A DNA stretch of 43,331 bases from IMCC26077 sp964418325 (lineage in GTDB: Bacteria > Actinomycetota > Actinomycetes > Nanopelagicales > Nanopelagicaceae): contig CAYQLC010000014.1 of NCBI GenBank assembly GCA_964418325.1, positions 1 to 43,331 of the forward strand. Reading direction: 5' to 3'. The position numbers were made by a program, and so were the translations under genes. Positions within the stretch are counted from its first letter, which is position 1; each line of letters starts with the position of its first letter. Of the stretch, positions 35,247 to 43,204 are shown piece by piece. The notes beneath the pieces are model-generated. The model searched no databases and had not been told where the DNA came from. It was given only the letters and a program-made list of their open reading frames with translations.

Positions 35247-35831
35247 ATGAGTCGTCGAGCAGTCGTTAATCGGACTACCAAAGAGTCGTCGGTCCATATC
35301 GATCTGGAACTAGATGGCAGTGGCGAGATCTCCATCGACACGCAAGTTCCATTCTTCGATCACATGCTGAGCCAACTTGGTAAGCATGCTGGCTTCAATT
35401 TGGTCGTAAAGACCTCAGGTGATGTCGAAGTAGATTCTCACCACACCGTGGAGGACACCTCGCTAGCCCTGGGACAGGCGCTGCGTGAAGCGCTCGGAGA
35501 TAAATCCGGAATTCGACGCTTCGGTGATGCAACGGTCCCGCTGGACGAAGTCCTTGTGCAAGCAGCGGTAGATCTCTCTGGGCGCCCTTACCTAATTCAC
35601 AGACAACCAGAGATTGTTGAACTTATTGGAACCTACGACACCACCCTCACGCGACACATTTGGGAATCGCTCATAGCGGAGGCGCGCATTGCACTCCATG
35701 TTCGAGTTCTTGAAGGACGTAATGCGCACCACGTTATGGAGGCACAATTCAAAGCGGTTGCCCGAGCACTTCGAGATGCTGTTTCACGAGATGGAGTTGC
35801 TGGAATTCCCTCCACTAAAGGCACCCTTTGA
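35247..35831 (+). CDS. hisB: Imidazoleglycerol-phosphate dehydratase
   Basis: Monofunctional dehydratase of histidine synthesis, 194 aa, without the histidinol-phosphatase domain found in enterobacterial HisB. FFDHMLSQLGKHAGF, VDSHHTVEDTSLALGQAL and GRNAHHVMEAQFKA contain the manganese-binding histidines. Ala-Gln replaces the more usual residues just before FKA, a minor change. A strong aaggggg ribosome binding site precedes the ATG. Its TGA stop overlaps the TTG start of hisH. Confidence 0.96.
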   Translation: MSRRAVVNRTTKESSVHIDLELDGSGEISIDTQVPFFDHMLSQLGKHAGFNLVVKTSGDVEVDSHHTVEDTSLALGQALREALGDKSGIRRFGDATVPLDEVLVQAAVDLSGRPYLIHRQPEIVELIGTYDTTLTRHIWESLIAEARIALHVRVLEGRNAHHVMEAQFKAVARALRDAVSRDGVAGIPSTKGTL

Positions 35832-36606
35832 TAGCCATTCTTGATTATGGATTTGGCAACGTCAGATCTGCGCAGCGAGCTTTTGCCCGCCATGGGCTTG
35901 ATGCAGTCATCACCGCAGATAAAAAAAGCTGCATAANNNNNNNNNNNNNNNNNNNNNNNNNNNNNNNNNNNNNNNNNNNNNNNNNNNNNNNNNNNNNNNN
36001 NNNNNNNNNNNNNNNNNNNNNNNNNNNNNNNNNNNNTTTGCCCGCCATGGGCTTGATGCAGTCATCACCGCAGATAAAAAAAGCTGCATAAATGCAAGTG
36101 GTCTAGTGATTCCCGGGGTAGGTGCGTTTTCCGCATGCATGGATGGACTAGATCGCGTCGATGCAGCTGCCATCATCGATACTCGACTGTTAGCCAATCG
36201 ACCAGTTCTTGGGATTTGCGTGGGAATGCAAGTTCTCTTTGCATTAGGCGTCGAGCACGGTGTCGAGCGGGCAGGTCTTGGGCAATGGCCCGGGAAAGTT
36301 GAGCAGCTGCGAGCAGAAATACTTCCACATATGGGATGGAGTGAGGTTGAGAGCGCTGTTGACTCAAACCTTTTCACAGGAGTCGAGCGTGAGCGCTTTT
36401 ATTTCGTCCATTCCTATGCGGCTCAGGAGTGGGAGTTGCCACCTTCGGAGAGTTTGATGCCAGCGAATGTCAGTTGGAGTGAATACGGTGGTAGGTTCAT
36501 AGCAGCTGTTGAAAATGGACCTCTGAGCGCGACTCAATTTCATCCAGAGAAATCTGGGGAGGCCGGAGCCACTCTTATAGAGAATTGGATTAAGCAATGT
36601 CGTTAA
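35828..36606 (+). CDS. hisH: Imidazole glycerol phosphate synthase glutaminase subunit (split by a false gap)
   Basis: Glutamine amidotransferase that feeds ammonia to HisF. Start TTG at 35828, overlapping the hisB stop by 4 nt, then IAILDYGFGNVRSAQRAF. GICVGMQVLF contains the nucleophilic Cys and QFHPEKSGEAG the catalytic His and Glu. As displayed, the gene is broken by 100 N and a stop. Removing the N run and one copy of the duplicated 55 bp joins ...ADKKSCI directly to NASGLVIPGVGAF in frame, giving 207 codons, the normal family length. The gene is therefore intact in the organism. It overlaps priA by 10 nt. Confidence 0.94.
35882..35936 (+). repeat. 55-bp segment duplicated across the N run (copy 2 at 36037-36091)
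   Basis: The last 55 bases before the N run are identical to the first 55 after it. This is the signature of two contigs overlapping by an assembler k-mer that were scaffolded as if separate, not of a biological repeat. Confidence 0.95.
35937..36036. other. False assembly gap (100 N) inside hisH
   Basis: A placeholder between overlapping contigs; the true separation is minus 55 bp, so no sequence is missing here. Confidence 0.95.
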
Positions 36607-37316
36607 TTCTGCTCCCAGCGGTTGATGTTAAGGATGGAAAGGCCGTCCGTTTGGTTCAGGGTGAACTGGCACGAGAAACTTCTTATGGTGCACCTCTTGA
36701 TGCTGCGCTTGATTTTCAGAATTCTGGGGCAGAGTGGCTACACCTTGTTGATCTTGATGCCGCCTTCGGGATAGGTAGTAATCATGAGATTCTTGCCGAA
36801 GTGGTCGGCAAACTGGACATTAAAGTGGAGCTTTCTGGAGGCATTAGAGATGATGCTTCGCTCGAACGGGCACTCGCTACTGGTTGTGCGCGAATCAATC
36901 TTGGTACCGCGGCCCTAGAAAATCCCGAATGGACCTCCCAAGTCATTGGAAAATTCGGCGAACGGATTGCCGTCGGGCTCGATGTACGTGGACACACGCT
37001 TGCCGCGCGTGGCTGGACTAAAGAGGGCGGAGATCTTTTTGAAACCCTTGCCCGTCTTGATCGTGATGGATGTGCCCGTTATGTAGTCACAGATGTGGCA
37101 AAAGATGGAACGATGCAAGGTCCGAATCTTGGGCTGCTGCGCGAAGTAGCTAGCGCCACAAAAGCGCCAATCATTGCTAGCGGCGGTGTATCTACTCTCG
37201 AAGATATCCGTGCCTTGCGCGCCCTTACCACTATCGGCATCGAGGGATCAATCGTCGGTAAAGCTCTTTATGCAGGCGCATTTACCCTCCAAGAAGCGCT
37301 TGAAGCTGCTCGGTGA
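36597..37316 (+). CDS. priA: Phosphoribosyl isomerase A (HisA, probably also TrpF)
   Basis: A 239-aa beta/alpha-barrel isomerase. LLPAVDVKDGKAVRLVQGE supplies Asp10 and Arg18; LVDLDAAFG, VELSGGIRDD and VVTDVAKDGT follow, with the second catalytic acid at Asp170. ARGW at 137-140 matches the Arg-Trp pair that lets mycobacterial PriA accept the tryptophan-pathway substrate PRA as well as ProFAR. No trpF lies in the adjoining trp block, as in other actinobacteria. The dual role is inferred from these residues and the context. It begins inside hisH and ends 7 nt before hisF. Confidence 0.92.
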   Translation: MSLILLPAVDVKDGKAVRLVQGELARETSYGAPLDAALDFQNSGAEWLHLVDLDAAFGIGSNHEILAEVVGKLDIKVELSGGIRDDASLERALATGCARINLGTAALENPEWTSQVIGKFGERIAVGLDVRGHTLAARGWTKEGGDLFETLARLDRDGCARYVVTDVAKDGTMQGPNLGLLREVASATKAPIIASGGVSTLEDIRALRALTTIGIEGSIVGKALYAGAFTLQEALEAAR

Positions 37317-37323
37317 TTTCACG

Positions 37324-38088
37324 ATGAGCAAGAGACCGGCAATTCGGATCATTCCTTGTCTTGATGTGACAGAAGGTCGAGTAGTTAAGGGTGTGAACTT
37401 CACCAACCTGATTGATGCAGGGGATCCAGTAGAGATGGCGCGAATATATAACCAAGAGGGGGCTGACGAACTTACTTTCTTGGATATCACTGCTAGCAGT
37501 TCTGCGCGTTCAACAATGTATGAGGTAGTGAGCCGTTGCGCCGAAGAGGTTTTCATTCCGCTTACGGTAGGAGGTGGCGTGCGAAGCGTGGATGATGTTG
37601 ATCGCTTATTGCGTGCTGGAGCAGATAAAGTTTCCATCAATACCGCAGCACTCATGCGCCCCGAACTCATCAACGAGATCAGTCATCGCTTTGGATCTCA
37701 AGTACTCGTACTCTCGGTCGATGCAAGGCGCGCAAATACCTCCAGTGGCTTTGAGGTGACTACGCATGGAGGACGAGAGAGCGCAGGAATTGACGCGATG
37801 GCATGGATCGAGGAGGGATGTCGACGAGGTATCGGCGAGGTGCTTCTCAATTCGATGGATGCCGATGGCACGCGCTCTGGTTATGACATCGAGATGATCT
37901 CCCAGGCGCGAGCGGTGGCGAGCGTTCCTCTCATAGCCAGCGGTGGCGCGGGTGCACTGGCAGATTTTGACCTTGCCATCAAAGCCGGAGCCGATGCGCT
38001 CTTGGCAGCGTCAGTCTTTCATTTTGGGATTTTTCGCATCGCCGCAATCAAGGAATACCTGCGAGGTCGTGGCCACCTCATCCGCTGA
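37324..38088 (+). CDS. hisF: Imidazole glycerol phosphate synthase cyclase subunit
   Basis: Beta/alpha-barrel cyclase that, with HisH, makes imidazole glycerol phosphate and AICAR; 254 aa. IRIIPCLDVTEGRVVKGVNF holds the first catalytic Asp (Asp14), LTVGGGVRSVDD and LLNSMDADGTRSGYD the other active-site loops, and IASGGAGALADF binds phosphate. The ATG at 37324 is chosen because it gives the standard N-terminus; the frame is open for 50 more codons inside priA, but that is not family sequence. ggtga just upstream can act as ribosome binding site. Confidence 0.96.
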   Translation: MSKRPAIRIIPCLDVTEGRVVKGVNFTNLIDAGDPVEMARIYNQEGADELTFLDITASSSARSTMYEVVSRCAEEVFIPLTVGGGVRSVDDVDRLLRAGADKVSINTAALMRPELINEISHRFGSQVLVLSVDARRANTSSGFEVTTHGGRESAGIDAMAWIEEGCRRGIGEVLLNSMDADGTRSGYDIEMISQARAVASVPLIASGGAGALADFDLAIKAGADALLAASVFHFGIFRIAAIKEYLRGRGHLIR

Positions 38089-38108
38089 AGATAGGGGAGA
38101 ATAGCGCC

Positions 38109-38450
38109 ATGGGTGATCGATTTTCTCTTCCAGCCGAGCTTGATGGACGCTTGTCAGATCCATCATCTCTCGTTCCTGTCATCGTCCAGCAAATCGAGAG
38201 TAACGAAGTCCTGATGCTAGCGTGGATGAATCGACAAGCCCTGCTTGCCACCATTGAAAGTGGAGAGGCGACCTACTGGAGTCGAAGTCGAAATGAACTA
38301 TGGATCAAGGGTCAGAGTTCAGGGAACAGGCAGAGAGTGCATTCAATAGATCACGATTGTGATAGCGATGCGCTCCTATTGAAGGTTGATCAAACGGGAG
38401 TCGCTTGCCATACCGGAGCCCGGACATGTTTTGGGTATCGGATTCACTAA
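38109..38450 (+). CDS. hisI: Phosphoribosyl-AMP cyclohydrolase
   Basis: Zinc enzyme that opens the purine ring of phosphoribosyl-AMP; 113 aa, monofunctional (no HisE domain). LMLAWMNRQALLATIESGEATYWSRSRNELWIKG is the family core, DHDCDSDALL provides metal ligands and GVACHTGARTCFGYR the zinc cysteines. AGGGGAG at 38093-38099 is a clear ribosome binding site. The stop overlaps the trpE ATG as TAATG, physically coupling the his and trp blocks. Confidence 0.96.
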   Translation: MGDRFSLPAELDGRLSDPSSLVPVIVQQIESNEVLMLAWMNRQALLATIESGEATYWSRSRNELWIKGQSSGNRQRVHSIDHDCDSDALLLKVDQTGVACHTGARTCFGYRIH

Positions 38451-39949
38451 TGCGACTCGAGGAATTCCGTACCTTCGCCAAGACGCACACCGTCATCCCA
38501 GTAACCCGTAAATTTGTCGCTGATAATGAGACGCCGCTCAGTCTTTACAGCAAGTTAGCGAAAGAACAGACTGGAACTTTCCTCCTTGAGTCGGCCGAGA
38601 ATGGCAGGACTTGGTCGCGCTATTCGTTTATTGGCGTGCGCAGTCAGGCCACTCTCACCGAAAGAAACTCGTTGGCAACCTGGAGTGGCATTAAGCCGGC
38701 TGGCGCGCCTGAAGGCATCGATCCGATTGCCGCATTAGAGATTACCTCTCGACATCTAAAGAGCGTTGCACTGCCAGATCTGCCACCGCTCACCAGTGGG
38801 CTTGTAGGTTTTCTCGGGTACGACGCGGTCCGAAGAATGGAGCGCTTACCAAATATAGCTACAGATGATTTACAGATTCCAGAATTGTCGTTCATGCTCA
38901 TCTCGGATCTTGCAATCTTTGACCATGCCACGAGCGTAGTTACTTTGATTGCCAATGCCATCAACTGGGATGGAAGCGATGATCGAGTGGATGAAGCTTT
39001 CGCTGACGCGAACGCTCGATTAGATCGCATGGAGAGCGATTTGTTAGCCTCGGTGCAAACAGAGCAGGGAGCGCTCTCGTTTTTAGATCAGCGCACCGAG
39101 CCCGAATTTCATAGAGCGACAAGCTCTGCAGACTATTGCGCAGCAGTCGGGAAGATTAAAGAGGAAATACTTGCGGGGGAGGCCTTTCAGGTAGTTCTTT
39201 CGCAACGTTTCTCGACGACTGTTAGCGCAAGTGCCCTCGAGGTCTATCGAATGCTGCGCCGGTACAACCCAAGCCCTTACATGTATTTATTGCGATTTGA
39301 TGACGGACTCGACGTGGTTGGCTCCAGTCCTGAAGCGCTAGTAAAGATTTCGGATCGCAAAGCAATGGTGCACCCGATTGCCGGGACACGTCGACGGGGC
39401 AAGGACAGCGCTGAAGATGACCAACTGGCTGCCGAACTGTTGGCTGACGTGAAGGAACGCGCTGAACATTTAATGCTGGTTGATTTAGGTCGCAATGACC
39501 TTGGTCGAGTCTGTAAAGCAGGAAGTGTTGAGGTTGTTGAATTTATGAATATCGAAAGGTATTCACATGTGATGCACATTGTCTCCACTGTAACGGGTCA
39601 TTTGAATGACGAAGTCTCGGTAGTCGAAGCGCTCTGCGCAGTTTTTCCTGCAGGCACACTTTCAGGGGCTCCAAAACCTAGAGCTATGGAGATTATTGAA
39701 GAGTTAGAACCTACCCGTCGCGGCTTATATGGCGGAATCGTCGGCTACATCGACTTTAGAGGAAACCTTGACTCTGCAATTGCGATTCGCACTGCACTGA
39801 TTAAAGAGGGAACCGCATACGTTCAGGCTGGCGCTGGAGTAGTAGCTGATTCAATTCCTGAGAGTGAAGATCAAGAATGCGTCAATAAAGCTGCGGCTGT
39901 ACTCACCGCAATTGCGACAGCCAACGCATTGCAGCGAGATCGAGTATGA
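38450..39949 (+). CDS. trpE: Anthranilate synthase component I
   Basis: Chorismate-binding subunit of anthranilate synthase, the first step of tryptophan synthesis; 499 aa. LLESA at 45-49 is the tryptophan feedback site, so allosteric inhibition by Trp is expected. The catalytic domain has EAFQVVLSQRF, HPIAGTRRRG, DLGRNDLGRV, LSGAPKPRAMEIIEELEPTRRGLYGG and QAGAGVVADSIPE. It needs the glutaminase TrpG, which is not in the window. The ATG at 38450 is preferred to upstream in-frame starts inside hisI. It overlaps the next gene by 4 nt. Confidence 0.96.
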   Translation: MRLEEFRTFAKTHTVIPVTRKFVADNETPLSLYSKLAKEQTGTFLLESAENGRTWSRYSFIGVRSQATLTERNSLATWSGIKPAGAPEGIDPIAALEITSRHLKSVALPDLPPLTSGLVGFLGYDAVRRMERLPNIATDDLQIPELSFMLISDLAIFDHATSVVTLIANAINWDGSDDRVDEAFADANARLDRMESDLLASVQTEQGALSFLDQRTEPEFHRATSSADYCAAVGKIKEEILAGEAFQVVLSQRFSTTVSASALEVYRMLRRYNPSPYMYLLRFDDGLDVVGSSPEALVKISDRKAMVHPIAGTRRRGKDSAEDDQLAAELLADVKERAEHLMLVDLGRNDLGRVCKAGSVEVVEFMNIERYSHVMHIVSTVTGHLNDEVSVVEALCAVFPAGTLSGAPKPRAMEIIEELEPTRRGLYGGIVGYIDFRGNLDSAIAIRTALIKEGTAYVQAGAGVVADSIPESEDQECVNKAAAVLTAIATANALQRDRV

Positions 39950-40212
39950 AATCTCTCAAGGTTCTGATTGCGATAGCGCTAGCTATCTCTGGAGTGTTTA
40001 TTGCTGCTCAATCTTTGAGTCAGGCTCTAGAAGCGTGGGCGCTGGTGCTACTTGCGCTATCGCTGACGACTCTACTTCTAGCATTCTTGGCACCACTATT
40101 TATCAAGCGCTCGCGCGGAGGAGGAAAGCGTTCGGGTCTGCCAAGCCGTTATGAACGAGAGAAGGATCCATGGCGTGCTCTATCTGCTGGCGAGGACCCC
40201 ACCGAGCGGTAA
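39946..40212 (+). CDS. Short Trp-region membrane protein
   Basis: An 88-aa protein with two hydrophobic segments (about 4-22 and 30-53) and a hydrophilic, basic C-terminal tail ending RYEREKDPWRALSAGEDPT. The DPWRAL...GEDPT ending and position straight after trpE match the actinobacterial Trp_oprn_chp membrane proteins (TIGR02234 type), which from memory are about twice this length. It therefore looks like a shortened form. Function is unknown. It begins in the trpE stop codon (ATGA). Confidence 0.7.
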   Translation: MKSLKVLIAIALAISGVFIAAQSLSQALEAWALVLLALSLTTLLLAFLAPLFIKRSRGGGKRSGLPSRYEREKDPWRALSAGEDPTER

Positions 40213-40281
40213 GAGGAGGAAAACTAGGATAAAATTCCGACATCAAGAGGTGCTTGAGCGAGCCATAAGAGGGGAAAATCA

Positions 40282-40340
40282 ATGTCCGTAAACAATCACG
40301 GAAAAACTCCTGCCGCGTGGGCGACGACATTTATCGTCAT
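40282..40340 (+). CDS. Small HGxTPAAW membrane protein, 5' part only (cut by gap)
   Basis: Start ATG at 40282 with aagagggga at proper spacing. The 19 readable codons contain HGKTPAAWATTFIV. This is the N-terminal motif of a small actinobacterial membrane protein family (DUF6704-like, from memory) found next to trpC; a hydrophobic helix is just beginning where the N run starts. The open frame that continues across the N run into trpC is an artefact: two different genes are joined there. TAAAAT at 40230-40235 is a possible -10 box. Confidence 0.7.
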
Positions 40341-40440
40341 NNNNNNNNNNNNNNNNNNNNNNNNNNNNNNNNNNNNNNNNNNNNNNNNNNNNNNNNNNNN
40401 NNNNNNNNNNNNNNNNNNNNNNNNNNNNNNNNNNNNNNNN
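40341..40440. other. Assembly gap (100 N) between the small membrane gene and trpC
   Basis: The missing part should hold the end of the small membrane protein (perhaps 50-60 codons) and the first 25-30 codons of trpC, so the true gap is probably 200-300 bp. Confidence 0.9.
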
Positions 40441-41178
40441 GCCAGAGCTGCAGCGCCCGCGCTCGACATCAGAGAGAATTTTACTGAGGGAAAATTTGGA
40501 GTTATCGCTGAAGTAAAACGTTCCTCACCAAGTAAAGGCGCTTTGGCAACAATCACTGATCCGGCAGCGCTGGCAAAAAGTTACCAAGATGGTGGTGCGT
40601 GCGCAGTGAGCGTCTTAACCGAGGCTCGTCGATTCAAGGGATCGCTTGCAGATCTCGCTGAGGTAAGAGCAGCGGTCTCAATTCCTGTTTTACGCAAGGA
40701 ATTTATTGTCGATGAGTATCAAATATTTGAAGCGCGAGCATACGGGGCTGACATCATTTTGTTGATTGTCGCGGCGTTGACTGATTCCGAGCTCATACAA
40801 TTTTCACATCTCACACATTCTCTGGGTATGTGCACTTTGATTGAAATTCACGACCAAGATGAGTTGGACCGTGTGATGCGTCTCTCAAGTCAGAGTTCCC
40901 TCGCTGTAGATTTGCTGGGAATCAATGCACGGAATCTCAAGACTCTCGAGATTAATCCTCAAATATTTCCCACTTTGGCACCACAGGTGGGTAGCGAAAT
41001 TCCGCTTATTGCCGAATCGGGCATTAGCAGCGCTGATGAGGTCGCAGCTTTGGCCAAAGTGGGGGCCGATGGAGTCTTGGTGGGTGAGGCGCTAGTTAAA
41101 GATGGCCAACCAGCCGAGGTGATTCACACTTTTTTACAGCGCGCACAAGGCGCCAGAGTCCGTAGGCTTAGCTCATGA
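40441..41178 (+). CDS. trpC: Indole-3-glycerol phosphate synthase (5' end missing)
   Basis: Beta/alpha-barrel enzyme that closes the indole ring of tryptophan; the C-terminal 245 residues are present. FGVIAEVKRSSPSKGALA has the catalytic Lys and substrate phosphate site, SVLTEARRFKGSLADL and VLRKEFIVDEYQIFEARAYGAD follow, then LLGINARNLKTLEI, LIAESGISSADEV and GVLVGEALV. Compared with the family, about 25-30 N-terminal residues lie in the N run. No PRAI (TrpF) domain is fused. The stop overlaps trpB (ATGA). Confidence 0.94.
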   Translation, partial: ARAAAPALDIRENFTEGKFGVIAEVKRSSPSKGALATITDPAALAKSYQDGGACAVSVLTEARRFKGSLADLAEVRAAVSIPVLRKEFIVDEYQIFEARAYGADIILLIVAALTDSELIQFSHLTHSLGMCTLIEIHDQDELDRVMRLSSQSSLAVDLLGINARNLKTLEINPQIFPTLAPQVGSEIPLIAESGISSADEVAALAKVGADGVLVGEALVKDGQPAEVIHTFLQRAQGARVRRLSS

Positions 41179-42362
41179 CCGCCACCGTGGATACCGGCCT
41201 TTTCGGCCCCTATGGGGGTCGCTATGTACCCGAGGCGTTGATTGCAGCCCTCGATGAGTTGGCTCAGATGCACCAAGCGCTCAAGAGTGACCCGAGTTTT
41301 GCCGCTGAATTACATCACCTTCATAAGACTTATTCGGGTCGACCCAGCATCCTCACCGAAGCGAATCGATTTGCGGATTATTGTGGTGGCGCTCGGATAC
41401 TTCTGAAACGTGAAGATCTTAATCACACCGGTTCACACAAGATTAACAATGTACTTGGGCAGGCTTTGATGACTAAGCGCATGGGTAAGAAACGAGTGAT
41501 CGCGGAGACTGGTGCTGGACAACATGGAGTCGCCTCAGCTACCGCAGCAGCTCTGCTCGGACTCGAATGCGTCGTGTACATGGGTGAAGAAGATACAAAG
41601 CGACAGGCTCTTAATGTTGCGCGAATGCGATTACTTGGGGCAACAGTGGTTCCCGTTACTGCAGGCTCGAGAACCTTAAAAGATGCTATCAATGAAGCGA
41701 TGCGCGATTGGGTAACCAATGTTGAAAGTACACATTACATTCTTGGCACCGTAGCAGGACCGCATCCATTCCCGGTCATGGTAAGAGATTTTCACCGAAT
41801 CATTGGTGATGAAGCTCGAGCGCAAGTTCTTGAGTTAACTGGGGCGTTGCCCACAGCGGTGCTTGCATGTGTCGGTGGCGGTTCCAATGCAATCGGCATC
41901 TTCTATCCATTTATCGAAGATCTCTCCGTGCGATTGATTGGACTCGAGGCAGGAGGTGATGGTCTCGAGACTGGACGCCATGCATCGGCAATCTCAGGTG
42001 GTCGCCCCGGGGTCTTGCATGGCGCGCGCTCCTATATGTTGCAAGATGATGATGGTCAAACAATCGAGTCGCACTCGATTTCAGCTGGCCTTGACTATCC
42101 CGGTGTTGGTCCAGAACACGCACATCTTCACGACATTGGACGCGCTGAGTATTGGCCCATCACCGATAAAGAGGCTATGGAGGCATTTAGTCTGCTCTGT
42201 CGAACTGAGGGAATCATTCCGGCAATCGAGACTGCACATGCGCTTGCAGGTGCTATGAAATTGGGCAAGGAATTGGGCCCTAATTCGGTACTTCTTATTA
42301 ATCTCAGTGGTCGTGGCGATAAAGATGTTCAGACTGCGGCTGAATACTTTGGAATGGTCTGA
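41175..42362 (+). CDS. trpB: Tryptophan synthase beta chain
   Basis: PLP enzyme that condenses indole with serine; 395 aa. FGPYGGRYVPE opens the protein; LNHTGSHKINNVLGQ places the PLP lysine at Lys89; AETGAGQHGVA, the phosphate-cup CVGGGSNAIGIF and LINLSGRGDKD are signatures. These features and the length fit TrpB1, the form that pairs with TrpA. It overlaps trpC by 4 nt and lies 2 nt before trpA. Confidence 0.97.
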   Translation: MTATVDTGLFGPYGGRYVPEALIAALDELAQMHQALKSDPSFAAELHHLHKTYSGRPSILTEANRFADYCGGARILLKREDLNHTGSHKINNVLGQALMTKRMGKKRVIAETGAGQHGVASATAAALLGLECVVYMGEEDTKRQALNVARMRLLGATVVPVTAGSRTLKDAINEAMRDWVTNVESTHYILGTVAGPHPFPVMVRDFHRIIGDEARAQVLELTGALPTAVLACVGGGSNAIGIFYPFIEDLSVRLIGLEAGGDGLETGRHASAISGGRPGVLHGARSYMLQDDDGQTIESHSISAGLDYPGVGPEHAHLHDIGRAEYWPITDKEAMEAFSLLCRTEGIIPAIETAHALAGAMKLGKELGPNSVLLINLSGRGDKDVQTAAEYFGMV

Positions 42363-42364
42363 TA

Positions 42365-43204
42365 ATGCAGGCAACTAGCGCAAAACCAACTTCGTTAGAA
42401 CTAGTTTTAAGTAAGGCACGAGCCGAGAATCGTGCTGCCCTTATTGGATATATTCCCGCAGGCTTTCCCACTATCGATGGATGCAAAGCAGCAATTGATG
42501 TATTGATTGAATCGGGTTTTGATGCAGTGGAAATTGGGTATCCGTATAGCGATCCGGTGATGGATGGACCCATCATTCAAGAGGCGGCAGACCAAGCGCT
42601 GCGAAATGGAGTTAAGGCAAAAGATGTCCTGACAACGCTGGAGCACGCTACCGCTCGGGGCGCTGCGGCAGTTGTGATGACCTACTGGAATCCCATCGAG
42701 CAATTTGGTTCTGATGCCTTTGCGCAAGCAATAGCTGACGTTGGAGGATCTGGCGTCATCACTCCCGATCTCTCCTTTGAGCAAGCGCAACCATGGAATG
42801 ACAGTGCAACAAAGGCGGGAATCAACACGATTTATGTCGTTGCGCCCAGCACGACCGATGAACGACTTCAGAAAGTGACTGGCATAACCTCTGGTTTTAT
42901 TTACGCGGCAAGTTTGATGGGCGTTACGGGAACGCGGAATTCAATCTCGAATTCAGCCAGAGAGTTAGTAGCACGCATTCGCAAAGTATCGAATCTTCCG
43001 GTAGCTGTGGGATTAGGGGTTTCTACTCCAGAGCAAGCAAGCGAAGTTGCAACGTATGCAGATGGTGTCATCATCGGTAGCGCGCTTATCAAGGAATTAC
43101 TCGGGAAAGATCTCGAGAGTGGTTTAGCGGGATTACGCACCCTTGCGCGTTCGCTGTCAGCAGCGACTAAATCGGCGCACCGAGCCCCTCAAGGAGTCAA
43201 ATGA
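42365..43204 (+). CDS. trpA: Tryptophan synthase alpha chain
   Basis: Beta/alpha-barrel lyase that releases indole from indole-3-glycerol phosphate and channels it to TrpB; 279 aa. ALIGYIPAGFP, then VEIGYPYSDPVMDGPIIQ with catalytic Glu56 and Asp67, LIxPDLSFEQ-like ITPDLSFEQ, and GFIYAASLMGVTGTR are family motifs; VAVGLGVSTPEQA and GVIIGSALIK bind phosphate. The stop overlaps the next start (ATGA). Confidence 0.96.
   Translation: MQATSAKPTSLELVLSKARAENRAALIGYIPAGFPTIDGCKAAIDVLIESGFDAVEIGYPYSDPVMDGPIIQEAADQALRNGVKAKDVLTTLEHATARGAAAVVMTYWNPIEQFGSDAFAQAIADVGGSGVITPDLSFEQAQPWNDSATKAGINTIYVVAPSTTDERLQKVTGITSGFIYAASLMGVTGTRNSISNSARELVARIRKVSNLPVAVGLGVSTPEQASEVATYADGVIIGSALIKELLGKDLESGLAGLRTLARSLSAATKSAHRAPQGVK

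Noticed and set aside
35882..36091. A genuine direct repeat or hisH pseudogene
   Set aside because: The flanks are identical, end exactly at the N run, and merge into a perfect gene, so it is an assembly artefact.
37174..37323. Extended N-terminus of hisF starting inside priA
   Set aside because: HisF begins a few residues before the IPCLDV strand; the ATG at 37324 gives the normal 254-aa length.
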